DNA from: an uncultured Eubacterium sp.
Lineage (GTDB): Bacteria > Bacillota > Clostridia > Lachnospirales > Lachnospiraceae
DNA: 24,958 nt
Direction of reading: 5' to 3'
NCBI GenBank assembly: GCA_946611445.1
Contig: CAMODP010000005.1
Span: 1 to 24,958, forward strand
Below are positions 9,067 to 16,457 of this stretch, piece after piece. A program made the position numbers and the translations under genes. Position 1 is the stretch's first letter, and every line of letters starts with the position of its first letter. The notes beneath the pieces are model-generated. The model saw only the letters and a program-made list of their open reading frames with translations, had not been told where the DNA came from and did no database searches.

Positions 9067-9837
9067 ATGAACAGAAAACAGACAGAGGCGTATCTGGAAC
9101 GGATACAGTATACAGGAAGCCTGGCGCATACGGGAGAGACGCTGGACAGGCTGATCAAAGCGCATATCGGGACAGTCCCGTTTGAGAATCTGGATATATA
9201 TGAGTGGAATCTGGTGCCTTCTCTGGAGGAGGAGGATCTCTACCGCAAGGTCGTGGAGCAGCGCCGCGGAGGATACTGCTTTGAGCTGAATACCATTTTC
9301 GGCGCGCTGCTTAAAGCCCTCGGATTTCCGGTGTACCCGATCGTGGTGCGCCTGCTGGGCGGCCCCGGCCCCCTGCATCCGTATGCTCACAAAGGGCTGA
9401 TTGCCTCTGCGGAGGGAAAACGCTGGTATTGTGATGTGGGATTCGGCGGCCCCGGCCCCAAGGGTGTGGTAGAGCTTCGCCCGGGCCTTCAGGAGATCGG
9501 CGGGCTTCCGTTCCGCGGCCGCTTCCGGGAGGATGGCAGCTTCCTGATAGACAGACCGGAAGGAGAAGCGTGGACGGATGTCATGTATTTTGCAGAGCGG
9601 CCGATTGAGCCGTGCGACTTCCTGCCGCTGAATTTCTATCAGGCCAGGCTTGAGGAATCCTATTTCCGGATGGACCGCATGGTGAATCTGACACTGCCAA
9701 ACGGAAGCAAAGCCCTGACCGGAATGCATTTTACGCTGCGGAAGGACGGGAAAGTGACAGAGCGGGATCTCTCCTCAAAGGAGGAAGCGGAGCAGCTGCT
9801 CAGAGAAGAGTACGGCATAGATGTCGTGCTGCCGTGA
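9067..9837 (+). CDS. Arylamine N-acetyltransferase
   Basis: This enzyme transfers acetyl from acetyl-CoA to arylamines or hydrazines by a ping-pong mechanism. The 256-residue protein carries VPFENLDIY, RRGGYCFELN with Cys71, His108 (YAHKGL) and Asp123 (CDVGFGG), the full Cys-His-Asp triad of the NAT family at nearly the standard positions. Its length is slightly below the usual 270-280 residues. AAGGAG lies six bases before the ATG. The upstream 75-bp gap holds a GC hairpin (GGTCCGGG/CCCGGATC) without a U-run. In gut bacteria such enzymes act on drugs and on endogenous or dietary aromatic amines, but the natural substrate here is unknown. Confidence 0.92.
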   Translation: MNRKQTEAYLERIQYTGSLAHTGETLDRLIKAHIGTVPFENLDIYEWNLVPSLEEEDLYRKVVEQRRGGYCFELNTIFGALLKALGFPVYPIVVRLLGGPGPLHPYAHKGLIASAEGKRWYCDVGFGGPGPKGVVELRPGLQEIGGLPFRGRFREDGSFLIDRPEGEAWTDVMYFAERPIEPCDFLPLNFYQARLEESYFRMDRMVNLTLPNGSKALTGMHFTLRKDGKVTERDLSSKEEAEQLLREEYGIDVVLP

Positions 9838-9919
9838 GCGCATCTGTGGTACAGGACGCAGGCTGCGTCCATTGCCGAGATCTTTTAAATCGTATCTCAT
9901 ATGCGGGCAGGACATTAAC

Positions 9920-10144
9920 ATGTTCAATTGGATTAAGAAGAATAAAAAGCCGGAAAAAATCCCCTACGACCCCGCCGAAAAATACCCTGTCATCCGCTGC
10001 AGCATCTGCACCGGAGAGCAGGTAGGCGGTCTGCGGAAGCGCGGAAACGGCGCGTTTGAGGAGCTGATGCTGATCCGCGATGACAGGGACCTGGAGATTT
10101 TCTGCGCGATGATGGGAACAGAAGACATACCGAAAGAGTTTTAG
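9920..10144 (+). CDS. Small conserved cytoplasmic protein with paired cysteines
   Basis: The 74-residue product begins MFNWIKKNKKPEKIPYDP and has a CSIC pair in VIRCSICTGEQVGG, followed by LMLIRDDRDLEIFCAMMG. It resembles a short Clostridia family of unknown role (some database entries call similar proteins aspartate dehydrogenase, which this length cannot support). I chose the ATG at 9920 over one at 9821 because the earlier start overlaps the NAT gene and gives a Cys/Arg-rich, unlikely N-terminus, while GGCAGGA precedes 9920. The CxxC could bind metal or be redox-active, which is inference. It lies between NAT and threonine ammonia-lyase on the same strand. Confidence 0.7.
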   Translation: MFNWIKKNKKPEKIPYDPAEKYPVIRCSICTGEQVGGLRKRGNGAFEELMLIRDDRDLEIFCAMMGTEDIPKEF

Positions 10145-10227
10145 CCGCATCCTGTAAGCTGCTTTTGGTGTGTGAATATACAGAAGGGACCGGGCGGAAG
10201 CGATCCCGCTGTCTTCGGAGGACAAAG

Positions 10228-11454
10228 ATGGGAACGGAAAAAATGCTGACCCTGGAAGCTTTTGAAGAGGCTTCCGAAGCTGTCAGAAAGGTGACGCAGG
10301 AAACAAAGCTGATCTACAGCAAGTATTTCAGCGACAGGACAGGCAACCGCGTCTATTTCAAACCTGAGAATATGCAGCTGACCGGCGCGTACAAGCTGCG
10401 CGGGGCATATTATACCATAGGCACCCTGACGGAAGAGGAGCGCAGCCGGGGGCTGATCACTGCTTCTGCAGGCAATCACGCGCAGGGCGTTGCCTATGCC
10501 GCGCAGTGCTGCGGGGCGAAGGCGGTGATCGTCATGCCGACGACCACGCCTCTGATCAAGGTGGAGCGTACCCGGGGCTACGGAGCGGAGGTTGTCCTGC
10601 ACGGCAATGTCTATGACGAGGCCTGTGAGAAGGCATATGAGCTGGCCGAGGAGTACGGGTATACCTTTATCCATCCGTTTAATGATCTCCGCGTGGCAAC
10701 CGGACAGGGAACCATTGCCATGGAAATCATACAGGATCTGCCGTTTGTCGACTACATCCTGGTCCCGATCGGCGGCGGCGGCCTGGCCTGCGGCGTATCG
10801 ACGCTGGCAAAGCTTCTGCGGAAGGAAATCCGGGTGATCGGTGTTGAACCTTCGGGCGCTGCCTGCATGAAGGCTTCACTGGAGGCCGGCCATGTGACGA
10901 CGGTTTCCCCGGTAAATACGATTGCGGACGGCACGGCCGTGCAGACTCCCGGCGACCTGGTCTTCCCCTATATTCAGGAAAATCTGGATGACATCATCAC
11001 GGTTGATGATGAAGAACTCGTCGTGGCATTCCTGGACATGGTTGAGAATCACAAGATGGTCGTGGAGAATTCAGGACTGCTGACCGTTGCCGCGCTGAAG
11101 CATCTGCATGTGAAGGACAAGAAGATCGTCTCGATTCTGAGCGGCGGAAATATGGATATCATCACGATGTCGTCCGTGGTCCAGAACGGCCTGATCGCCC
11201 GTGACAGAATCTGCACGGTATCGGTCCTGCTGCCGGACCGTCCCGGCGAGCTGGTGCGGGTTTCTTCTATCATCGCAGAGAAGAAAGGCAATGTCATACG
11301 GCTGGACCACAACCAGTTCTACAGCACGAACAGACAGGCGGCCGTGGAACTGAAGATCACGATGGAGACATACGGAACAGCGCATAAGAATGAGATCATG
11401 CAGGCACTGGAGGAGGCAGGCTTCCGGCCGAAGTCAAACAGACCCAATCTGTAA
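10228..11454 (+). CDS. ilvA: Threonine ammonia-lyase (dehydratase)
   Basis: A PLP enzyme turning threonine into 2-oxobutanoate and ammonia, for isoleucine synthesis or threonine fermentation. The 408-residue protein has the PLP lysine K56 in TGAYKLRGA, the phosphate-binding loop GGGGLACG, and a single C-terminal ACT-like domain (from about residue 325, VSVLLPDRPGELVRVSSIIAEKKGNV). That is the short, single-ACT type (TIGR01127-like) rather than the 514-residue E. coli IlvA. The start at 10228 is supported by CGGAGG six bases upstream. An in-frame ATG at 10165 has no such site. Without ilv neighbours, a catabolic role (tdcB-like) is equally possible. galM follows 45 bp later. Confidence 0.92.
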   Translation: MGTEKMLTLEAFEEASEAVRKVTQETKLIYSKYFSDRTGNRVYFKPENMQLTGAYKLRGAYYTIGTLTEEERSRGLITASAGNHAQGVAYAAQCCGAKAVIVMPTTTPLIKVERTRGYGAEVVLHGNVYDEACEKAYELAEEYGYTFIHPFNDLRVATGQGTIAMEIIQDLPFVDYILVPIGGGGLACGVSTLAKLLRKEIRVIGVEPSGAACMKASLEAGHVTTVSPVNTIADGTAVQTPGDLVFPYIQENLDDIITVDDEELVVAFLDMVENHKMVVENSGLLTVAALKHLHVKDKKIVSILSGGNMDIITMSSVVQNGLIARDRICTVSVLLPDRPGELVRVSSIIAEKKGNVIRLDHNQFYSTNRQAAVELKITMETYGTAHKNEIMQALEEAGFRPKSNRPNL

Positions 11455-11499
11455 CCGGCTTGTAGCGGGCGGATCATCATGTGAAAGGAGAACAGAGAT

Positions 11500-12513
11500 A
11501 TGTCAGAAACAATTACGGCAAAAAAGTACACGATCAGTGCGGGTAACTATTCGGCTGTTGTGACGGATTTCGGCGCAACAGTGATCAGCATCTGCGTGCC
11601 GGCAGCAGACGGCAGCACGCGGGATGTGGTGCTCGGATATGATGATATCGATTCGTATAAGAACGGAAGAAGCCATCACGGCGCCGTGATCGGCAGGAAC
11701 GGAAACAGGATCGCCAACGGCCGCTTTACGCTGGGCGGTAAGGTCATCCAGATGCCGGTCAATGAGAACGGCAACAGCCTCCACAGCGGTCCGGACGGAT
11801 ATGAGTACCGCATCTGGAAGACGGAAGCGCAGACCCCGGATTCCGTTGTGTTTTCTCTTCACAGCCCTGACGGAGACCAGGGACTGCCCGGCAGTCTTGA
11901 TGTCTGCGTCACGTACCGGATATCGGAAGACGGCACGCTCAGCCTGACTTACGAAGGCATCTCTGACGCGGATACCATCTTCAACATGACCAATCACAGC
12001 TACTTCAATCTGGACGGCCATGACGGGAAGGACATCCATGACCATATGCTGCAGCTGAACTGCAGCGCCTTCTCGGAGGTGGCGGCAGGGTCTATTCCCA
12101 CGGGCCGGCATATCGATGTGCAGGACACTGTCTTCGATTTCCGGACGCCGCATGCTATAGGCGAGCGCATCGGAGCAGACGACGCGCAGCTGAAAATGAC
12201 GGGCGGTTACGACCATAATTTCTTTGCTGACGGCACGCCGGGAGAGTACCGGAAGATCGCGGAGGCCTGGTCTCCTGCTTCCGGCATCCGGATGGAGGTT
12301 TTCACGGATCTGCCCTGCGTGCAGTTCTATGCCGGCAACTTTATACGGGAAGAAAAAGGAAAAGGCGGCGCGGTCTATGGCCCGCGCAGAGGCTTCTGCC
12401 TGGAGACCCAGTACTGCCCGGATGCCGTTAACCGGCCCGCTGAGCTGCAGCCGTTTTTGAAGGCCGGAGAGAAAGTGTGCTCCAGGACGGCTTACAAATT
12501 CAGTCTTAGGTGA
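11500..12513 (+). CDS. galM: Aldose 1-epimerase (galactose mutarotase)
   Basis: Interconverts the alpha and beta anomers of galactose and glucose in the cytoplasm. The 337-residue length is typical. Visible motifs are GAVIGRNGNRIANGRF near the N-terminus, TNHSYFNLDG with the catalytic acid histidine, the GGYDHNF segment, and CLETQYCPDAVN with the catalytic base glutamate. AAAGGAG lies ten bases before the ATG. It lies 45 bp behind the threonine ammonia-lyase, so read-through is likely although the pathways are unrelated. No terminator is evident directly after the stop. The next signal is the promoter at 12647. Confidence 0.93.
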   Translation: MSETITAKKYTISAGNYSAVVTDFGATVISICVPAADGSTRDVVLGYDDIDSYKNGRSHHGAVIGRNGNRIANGRFTLGGKVIQMPVNENGNSLHSGPDGYEYRIWKTEAQTPDSVVFSLHSPDGDQGLPGSLDVCVTYRISEDGTLSLTYEGISDADTIFNMTNHSYFNLDGHDGKDIHDHMLQLNCSAFSEVAAGSIPTGRHIDVQDTVFDFRTPHAIGERIGADDAQLKMTGGYDHNFFADGTPGEYRKIAEAWSPASGIRMEVFTDLPCVQFYAGNFIREEKGKGGAVYGPRRGFCLETQYCPDAVNRPAELQPFLKAGEKVCSRTAYKFSLR

Positions 12514-12646
12514 TTTAACGCAGGGCCATGAAGTGTAGAAGGTGATCAAATATCTGAAAATAATGTAATTAAACAAACTAATAGGACAAAAAAGAATTTA
12601 CACACAATAATATATAGAAAACGCGAAAAATTATTTGAAAACTGTG

Positions 12647-12675
12647 TTGACAAAACTAATGCCGTGTGTTAGTAT
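12647..12675 (+). promoter_or_regulatory. Strong sigma-A type promoter for an orphan transcript
   Basis: TTGACA at 12647-12652, exactly 17 bases, then TAGTAT at 12670-12675. The bases upstream are very A/T-rich (12590-12640), like an UP element. It points into a region without a convincing coding gene. Transcription would start near 12682. Confidence 0.75.
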
Positions 12676-12747
12676 TACACCATCAAGAAACACAAAGAAC
12701 TGAGACAGAGCTTCAGTTCAATAGTTTCCTGAAGGAGGTACAGTCCA

Positions 12748-12798
12748 TTGGATGTTTCACATGTCAGATCTTTTCAGTATGAGGGTGGTACTGCATAG
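12748..12798 (+). CDS. Possible 16-codon leader peptide (TTG start)
   Basis: TTG at 12748 lies eight bases after AAGGAGGT and opens a 16-residue frame ending in TAG (MDVSHVRSFQYEGGTA). The site copies the RBS/start context of the GNAT gene (GGAGGTACAGNCCATTG). It lies about 65 nt into the orphan transcript. This is weak evidence for a gene, recorded because the initiation signal is good. Confidence 0.25.
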   Translation: MDVSHVRSFQYEGGTA

Positions 12799-13415
12799 CA
12801 GGTCCCCGCGAGAAAGACCTTTTATAAGTGAGAAAAAAGGAATATTGTTCCGGAGATATAGTGAGAACGGAACCTGATACATAAAAGGTAATGTGAAGGC
12901 TGGCAGCTCATATTGAACAGATACCACAGGAACAGGCAGATGTCCGACAGTGTAAATCAACGGGACAGGAAAAGACAGAAGGCGCAGGAAAGTCAGACAG
13001 GAGTCTCAAGAGAGATGGGGATTCCGCGGAAGGTCTGAGAGAAGTATTTGAGAAGAGAAATTTGAAACATCATTGGTTTCAGATTCGGTTTCAATAGAAT
13101 ATCAGGAAGCAAGTATCTGAGAGCCGACGAGAAAGGCATCAGGAAGAATTCCGGATAATCTGGTGTCAGAGATCGGATTATTTATAACAGAAGCGCCGTA
13201 GAAAATACAAGCCTGTTTTCCGCATATAAAAAACACAGAACTTTCTAAGCAGATCAGAGCATTCATAATAGTAAGGGAAAGAAACAGCAGAAACAGTATT
13301 CCCGGAAAGAAATGCAAAGGCTGCGAGCAGGGAACGAAACCTGAAAATGTATACTATACATTCTGACAAGGAAAGAAAGAAGAGAAAATACAATTGAATA
13401 ACGAACCATTTCAGT

Positions 13416-13470
13416 AAAGCGGCTGGGGATCTTAAGAGTCATGAGTAAGGTTTCCGGCCGCTTTCTTTTT
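13416..13470 (+). terminator. Intrinsic terminator of the orphan transcript
   Basis: AAAGCGGC with six further pairs including wobbles (13416-13429) pairs with TTTCCGGCCGCTTT (13451-13464). The loop is about 21 nt and the stem is followed by a T-rich run (to 13470). Confidence 0.85.
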
Positions 13471-13483
13471 GCGTATCGGAGCG

Positions 13484-13701
13484 CCCCCGGAAGAAAATAA
13501 GGAGCTGCCCCGGCAGGCAAAAGGGTGCCCCTATAGGGTCTGAAGGAAACCTTCGCAGCCGCCGGTACTTAGTGAAAACAAGTGCGTGAGCACGAAGCTT
13601 GAACTTAGTACCGCTGCGGCGAGAAAGAGCGCAAGCGTTTTCCGAAAGATCCTATAGGGGCACCCTTTTGCCTGCCGGGGCAGCTCCTTATTTTCCGGGG
13701 C
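13484..13701. repeat. 218-bp palindromic element with perfect 44-bp arms
   Basis: Positions 13494-13537 and 13651-13694 are perfect reverse complements over 44 bp, and pairing continues with a 3-nt bulge to about 13484/13701. The 113-nt core has its own hairpins: GAAGG/CCTTC (13542-13554), CGCAGC...GCTGCG enclosing GGTACT...AGTACC, and GTGC-gtga-GCAC. It also has the decamer GAGCACGAAG (13588-13597) found in the P3 hairpins elsewhere in the window. It lies 14 bp after the orphan transcript's terminator and just past the stop of the minus-strand SH3 gene, so it could end that transcript. It could equally be a MITE-like insertion or a structured RNA. There is no transposase gene. Confidence 0.85.
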
Positions 13702-13717
13702 TGTCCCTGATTCTGTG

Positions 13718-14689
13718 TCAGATCAGATAATTCTTGTTGACGTAGCCGGACTTTCCAAGAGTGGGAGCATATACCCACCAGTAGGTGGAATCGCTGGTAT
13801 CCTGCACCTGTACGGTCTGGCCGGAGTACAGCTTGCCGATCTCATTGCTGTAGTCGTAGGCTTTCGCGGAGCGCAGCGCCAGATAGCCGGTGGCAACCGA
13901 TACGGTCTTAGTGAAGCCGGAAGAACTGCTGCCTGCGCCTGCCAGATAGTTTCTGTTTACATAGCCGGATTTACCAAGCTTCGGAGAGTAGCCCCACCAG
14001 TAGGTGGAATCGCTCTTGTCAGTAACGGTAAAGGTATCGCCGGTGTACAGCTTGCCGATCTCGTTGCTGTAGTCGTAAGCCTTTGCAGTGCGCAGCGCCA
14101 GATAGCCGGTGGCAACACTGACGGAATAGTTTTCTCCGCTCGGAGCCGGAGCCGGGCTGCTGCCGCCCACCAGGTAGTTCCTGTTGACGTAGCCGGACTT
14201 TCCGAGTGTGGGAGCGTATACCCACCAGTAGGTGGAATCGCTGGTATCCTGTACCTGTACGGTCTGGCCGCTGTACAGCTTGCCGATCTCATTGCTGTAA
14301 TCATAGGCCTTCGCGGTGCGCAGCGCCAGATAACCGGTGGCAACCGATACGGTCATGGTTGTGCCCGAGGGAGAGGGGCTGCCGCCGTAGCGGAGATAGT
14401 TGCTGTTTACGTAACCGGATTTGCCAAGTGACGGCGCGTACACCCACCAGTAGGTGCCGTAGCTTTTGTCGATGACCTGTACGGTCTCGCCTTTGTAGAG
14501 ACGGCCGATCTCATTTTCATAGGCAAAGGCTCTCGCGCTGCGCAGTGCCAGGTAGCTGCTGGCGACATCTACAATGTAGGTCTCGTCTGCGGCAACGTCC
14601 TGGATCGTCACCTGATTGACAGCCGGGATGCCGAACAGGAGAAACAGTGCCATTCCGACAGCCGTCAGTTTTTTGAGCAGGGTTTTCAT
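13718..14689 (-). CDS. Secreted protein with four bacterial SH3 repeats
   Basis: The 323-residue protein has a signal peptide (MKTLLKKLTAVGMALFLLFGIPA..., cleavage probably near residue 35) followed by four SH3_3-type repeats at about 38-99, 111-173, 188-249 and 261-323. Each carries GYLALR, NEIGKLY, TYWWVYAP and LGKSGYVNxNYL. The linkers are Gly/Ser/Pro-rich. Such domains bind peptidoglycan cross-bridges, so a wall-binding or wall-sensing role outside the cell is likely. No catalytic domain is attached. GGAGGAG precedes the ATG, and it lies 59 bp downstream of the GNAT gene on the same strand. Repeats 2 and 4 are nearly identical in DNA as well as protein. The long + strand frame over this region is a shadow of the repeats. 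Confidence 0.93.
   Translation of the reverse strand: MKTLLKKLTAVGMALFLLFGIPAVNQVTIQDVAADETYIVDVASSYLALRSARAFAYENEIGRLYKGETVQVIDKSYGTYWWVYAPSLGKSGYVNSNYLRYGGSPSPSGTTMTVSVATGYLALRTAKAYDYSNEIGKLYSGQTVQVQDTSDSTYWWVYAPTLGKSGYVNRNYLVGGSSPAPAPSGENYSVSVATGYLALRTAKAYDYSNEIGKLYTGDTFTVTDKSDSTYWWGYSPKLGKSGYVNRNYLAGAGSSSSGFTKTVSVATGYLALRSAKAYDYSNEIGKLYSGQTVQVQDTSDSTYWWVYAPTLGKSGYVNKNYLI
13721..14358 (-). repeat. Homogenised ~0.2-kb tandem repeats within the SH3 gene
   Basis: Units at roughly 13721-13909 (SH3 repeat 4), 13945-14130 (repeat 3) and 14170-14358 (repeat 2) are strongly similar. Units 2 and 4 differ by only a handful of bases, including at synonymous sites. Unit 1 (about 14390-14580) is more diverged. 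This pattern fits recent duplication or gene conversion. Confidence 0.8.
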
Positions 14690-14731
14690 GATGGGAATCT
14701 CCTCCTTTTAAAGTGTTTTATTATTTATTTT

Positions 14732-14757
14732 ATCCTGTAAAGTTGTTTTTACAGGAT
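14732..14757 (+). terminator. Perfect 10-bp hairpin over the GNAT stop codon, T-run on the + side
   Basis: ATCCTGTAAA (14732-14741) pairs with TTTACAGGAT (14748-14757), loop of 6, followed on the + strand by TTTTTT. Read in the GNAT direction (minus), the A-run comes first and no U-run follows, so it is a poor terminator for GNAT. It would stop antisense (+ strand) transcription. Whether it acts on GNAT-SH3 read-through is unclear. Confidence 0.5.
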
Positions 14758-15222
14758 TTTTTCCATTCCGATCTTCTGCGGTACCAGACCGCAGCTTTCG
14801 TAGAACCGCAGGGCACTTTCATTGCATGCCCACACATTCAGGGTGACGTTGTAGCAGCCGATTGACCGGGCGTACTGCAGCACATATTCATACAGGGACC
14901 TGCCGATGTGCTTTCCCCGGAGATGCTCGAATACGCACAGATCATCAATATACAATGTCTTTATGTCCGTCAGCACATTGTCATCCGGCAGCTGCTTCAG
15001 GATGCAGAACGCATATCCCTCTGTGACGTCCTGTTCATTTACAGACACAAATACAGGCGTCTTTTCATTCGCAAGAATGGCGGGAAGCTGCTCCGCGGTG
15101 TACTTTGTCGCCGGGCCCTTGAAGAGATCCGGACGCCCGTTGTGATGCACCATACAGACCTGCACCAGCAGCTCCAGAATCTGCGGGATGTCCTTTGCTT
15201 CTGCCCTTCGGATTGAGTTCAA
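14749..15222 (-). CDS. GNAT-family N-acetyltransferase (TTG start)
   Basis: A 157-residue acetyl-CoA-dependent acetyltransferase. It begins MNSIRRAEAKDIPQILELL, has the acetyl-CoA motif A region DLCVFEHLRGKHIGRSLYEYV (R102-G-K-H-I-G107), and ends with the usual CNESALRFYESCGL motif B. The substrate is unknown. The start is a TTG. It is convincing because GGAGGT lies eight bases upstream and the family's IRRAEAKDI opening follows at once. An AT-rich stretch with TATAAT on the minus strand (15294-15299) could serve as the promoter. The secreted SH3 gene follows 59 bp downstream on the same strand. Confidence 0.9.
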   Translation of the reverse strand: MNSIRRAEAKDIPQILELLVQVCMVHHNGRPDLFKGPATKYTAEQLPAILANEKTPVFVSVNEQDVTEGYAFCILKQLPDDNVLTDIKTLYIDDLCVFEHLRGKHIGRSLYEYVLQYARSIGCYNVTLNVWACNESALRFYESCGLVPQKIGMEKIL

Positions 15223-15441
15223 TGGTCTGTACCTCCACAGATGTAAACCTGCCGTTCATCAGAGGATCGGCATAACTTTGTAACAAATGTGTAATTATAT
15301 TATGCCACAAGATGGCAGGAATGTCTACAGATGCTTTCTCACAATCCGGCACAACGTTCCTGCGTAAGAGAGGTTTCTTAAAAGGGCGGGCCGACGGAAC
15401 CGTTAATTGCGGAACCGGATGTTTGCGTGTAAAATGTAAGA

Positions 15442-15632
15442 GATTATAACGCCAAAAGTACTGAACCCACGCAAGCTAAGTGCCCTGCGGGTATGCTTGC
15501 AGGTGGGTGAAAGTACTTGGGGCGTGCCCCGACATGAGGACGAAGTGGTGCGAAAGCAACACGAAAGTCCGAATGGCGGGAGGATTGTGGGAGCACGAAG
15601 TGCGAAACAATCCGTAATCTGCATTTGAAAAC
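15442..15632 (+). repeat. Dispersed structured element, full copy 1
   Basis: A 191-nt element with a predicted three-domain fold. Domain 1: P1 15449-15461/15513-15525, P1b ACCCAC/GTGGGT (15465-15470/15503-15508), P1c GCAAGC/GCTTGC (15471-15476/15495-15500). Domain 2: CCCGACAT/ATGGCGGG (15528-15535/15573-15580) enclosing GGAC/GTCC and a GAAA-capped stem (15545-15562). Domain 3: GGATTGT/ACAATCC (15582-15588/15607-15613) with an inner GCAC/GTGC. A conserved tail TTTGAAAAC ends it. The 3' 108 nt differ from the 19.7-kb copy at about eight positions. It ends 37 bp before nth on the same strand. No ORF. It could be a structured RNA or a non-autonomous mobile element. Confidence 0.8.
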
Positions 15633-15669
15633 TTACGTATAAAAATATAACGGAAGGCCGGGGAAAGCA

Positions 15670-16416
15670 ATGAAAGCATCTGAGACAGAGAGACTGAATA
15701 ATAATAAAAAAAAAGCCGCGGATAAAAAGAAACAGGATAAGAAGGAGCCTGAGCTGGAGGAGGTCAGGAAGCTGGCGCTGGAAGTCATTGAAAGGCTGAA
15801 AAAAGAATATCCTGAAGCGAGCTGCACACTGGAATACGAGAAGGCCTGGCAGCTGCTGGTAAGTGTGCGTCTGGCGGCACAGTGTACGGACGCGCGCGTC
15901 GACCAGATCACGCCGCTGCTGTACGCGAAATTTCCGACTGTAAAGGCACTGGCAGAGGCTGACCCTGATGATATTGAGGAGATTGTGAAGCCGTGCGGTC
16001 TGGGACACAGCAAGGCCAGGGACATTTCCAGATGCATGAGAGTCCTGCACCTGGAATATAATGATCAGGTGCCGGAAACCTTCGACGAGATCCTGGCCCT
16101 GCCGGGGGTCGGCCGCAAAAGCGCCAATCTGATCATGGGAGATGTGTTCGGAAAGCCGGCTATCGTCACGGACACGCATTGTATACGGCTGACAAATCTG
16201 ATCGGTCTGGTTGACGGCATAAAAGAGCCGGCAAAGGTAGAAAAAGCACTGTGGAAGATCGTGCCTCCGGAAGAGGGAAATGATCTGTGCCACAGGTTTG
16301 TCCTCCACGGGCGCGCGGTGTGCGCGGCAAGGCATCCGAGATGTGAGATCTGCTGTCTGCGTGATATCTGCAGGCATGGAAAGGAGACGCTCGGCGGCAA
16401 ACTGAAATTGAAATAA
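15670..16416 (+). CDS. nth: Endonuclease III (DNA glycosylase/AP lyase)
   Basis: Removes oxidised pyrimidines from DNA and cuts the abasic site. The 248-residue protein has the helix-hairpin-helix LPGVGRKSANLI with catalytic K150, the catalytic D168 in VTDTHC, and the [4Fe-4S] ligands C218-x6-C225-x2-C228-x5-C234, exactly the Nth spacing. A lysine-rich N-terminal tail of about 28 residues (KKKAADKKKQDKKE) precedes the conserved domain and makes it longer than the usual 210. It may aid DNA binding. The tail codons include a run of nine A (15706-15714), a possible slippage site. The ribosome site GGGGAAAGCA is modest. The structured element lies just upstream. Confidence 0.95.
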   Translation: MKASETERLNNNKKKAADKKKQDKKEPELEEVRKLALEVIERLKKEYPEASCTLEYEKAWQLLVSVRLAAQCTDARVDQITPLLYAKFPTVKALAEADPDDIEEIVKPCGLGHSKARDISRCMRVLHLEYNDQVPETFDEILALPGVGRKSANLIMGDVFGKPAIVTDTHCIRLTNLIGLVDGIKEPAKVEKALWKIVPPEEGNDLCHRFVLHGRAVCAARHPRCEICCLRDICRHGKETLGGKLKLK

Positions 16417-16457
16417 TAGTTAACAGATTTGTTATGTATACCACTGCCTCTCTGTGC

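Larger units (their letters stand above)
12682..13470 (+). ncRNA. Candidate ~790-nt noncoding transcript
   Basis: The stretch lies between a near-consensus promoter (12647-12675) and an intrinsic terminator (13416-13470) on the same strand. It is markedly purine-rich on the + strand and has no + frame longer than about 41 codons. Local hairpins include GAACTGA/TCAGTTC near 12700, GTTCCG/CGGAAC (12847-12872), GAAAC/GGTTTC near 13065, GGATAATC/GGATTATT (13152-13185), GGGAA/TTCCC (13276-13303) and a 17-nt palindrome near 13350. AAGGAGGT at 12732-12739, with a TTG eight bases on, could start a 16-codon peptide (12748-12798). The ATG at 12752 opens 41 codons. I do not recognise it as tmRNA, 6S, RNase P or SRP RNA. 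It could be a large ornate RNA, an sRNA precursor or a decayed gene. Confidence 0.5.

Noticed and set aside
12781..12812. T-box-like words GGGTGGTAC and CCGCGAGA in the orphan transcript
   Set aside because: They are split by an extra stretch. The leader is only about 100 nt from the promoter, with no Stem I or specifier loop, and no aminoacyl-tRNA synthetase or amino-acid gene follows.
13102..13520. Three minus-strand frames of 71-85 codons
   Set aside because: They are pyrimidine-rich complements of the purine-rich transcript, rich in Phe/Leu/Ser/Arg, with no ribosome sites or recognisable motifs, and they overlap each other.
13715..14431. Long open frame on the + strand (238 codons) opposite the SH3 gene
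   Set aside because: It is a shadow of the tandem SH3 repeats. The minus frame has a signal peptide, a ribosome site and a recognisable domain, and the + frame has none.
15706..15714. Run of nine A near the start of nth as a programmed slippage site
   Set aside because: The frame is intact without slippage and the tail is non-conserved, so nothing requires it.
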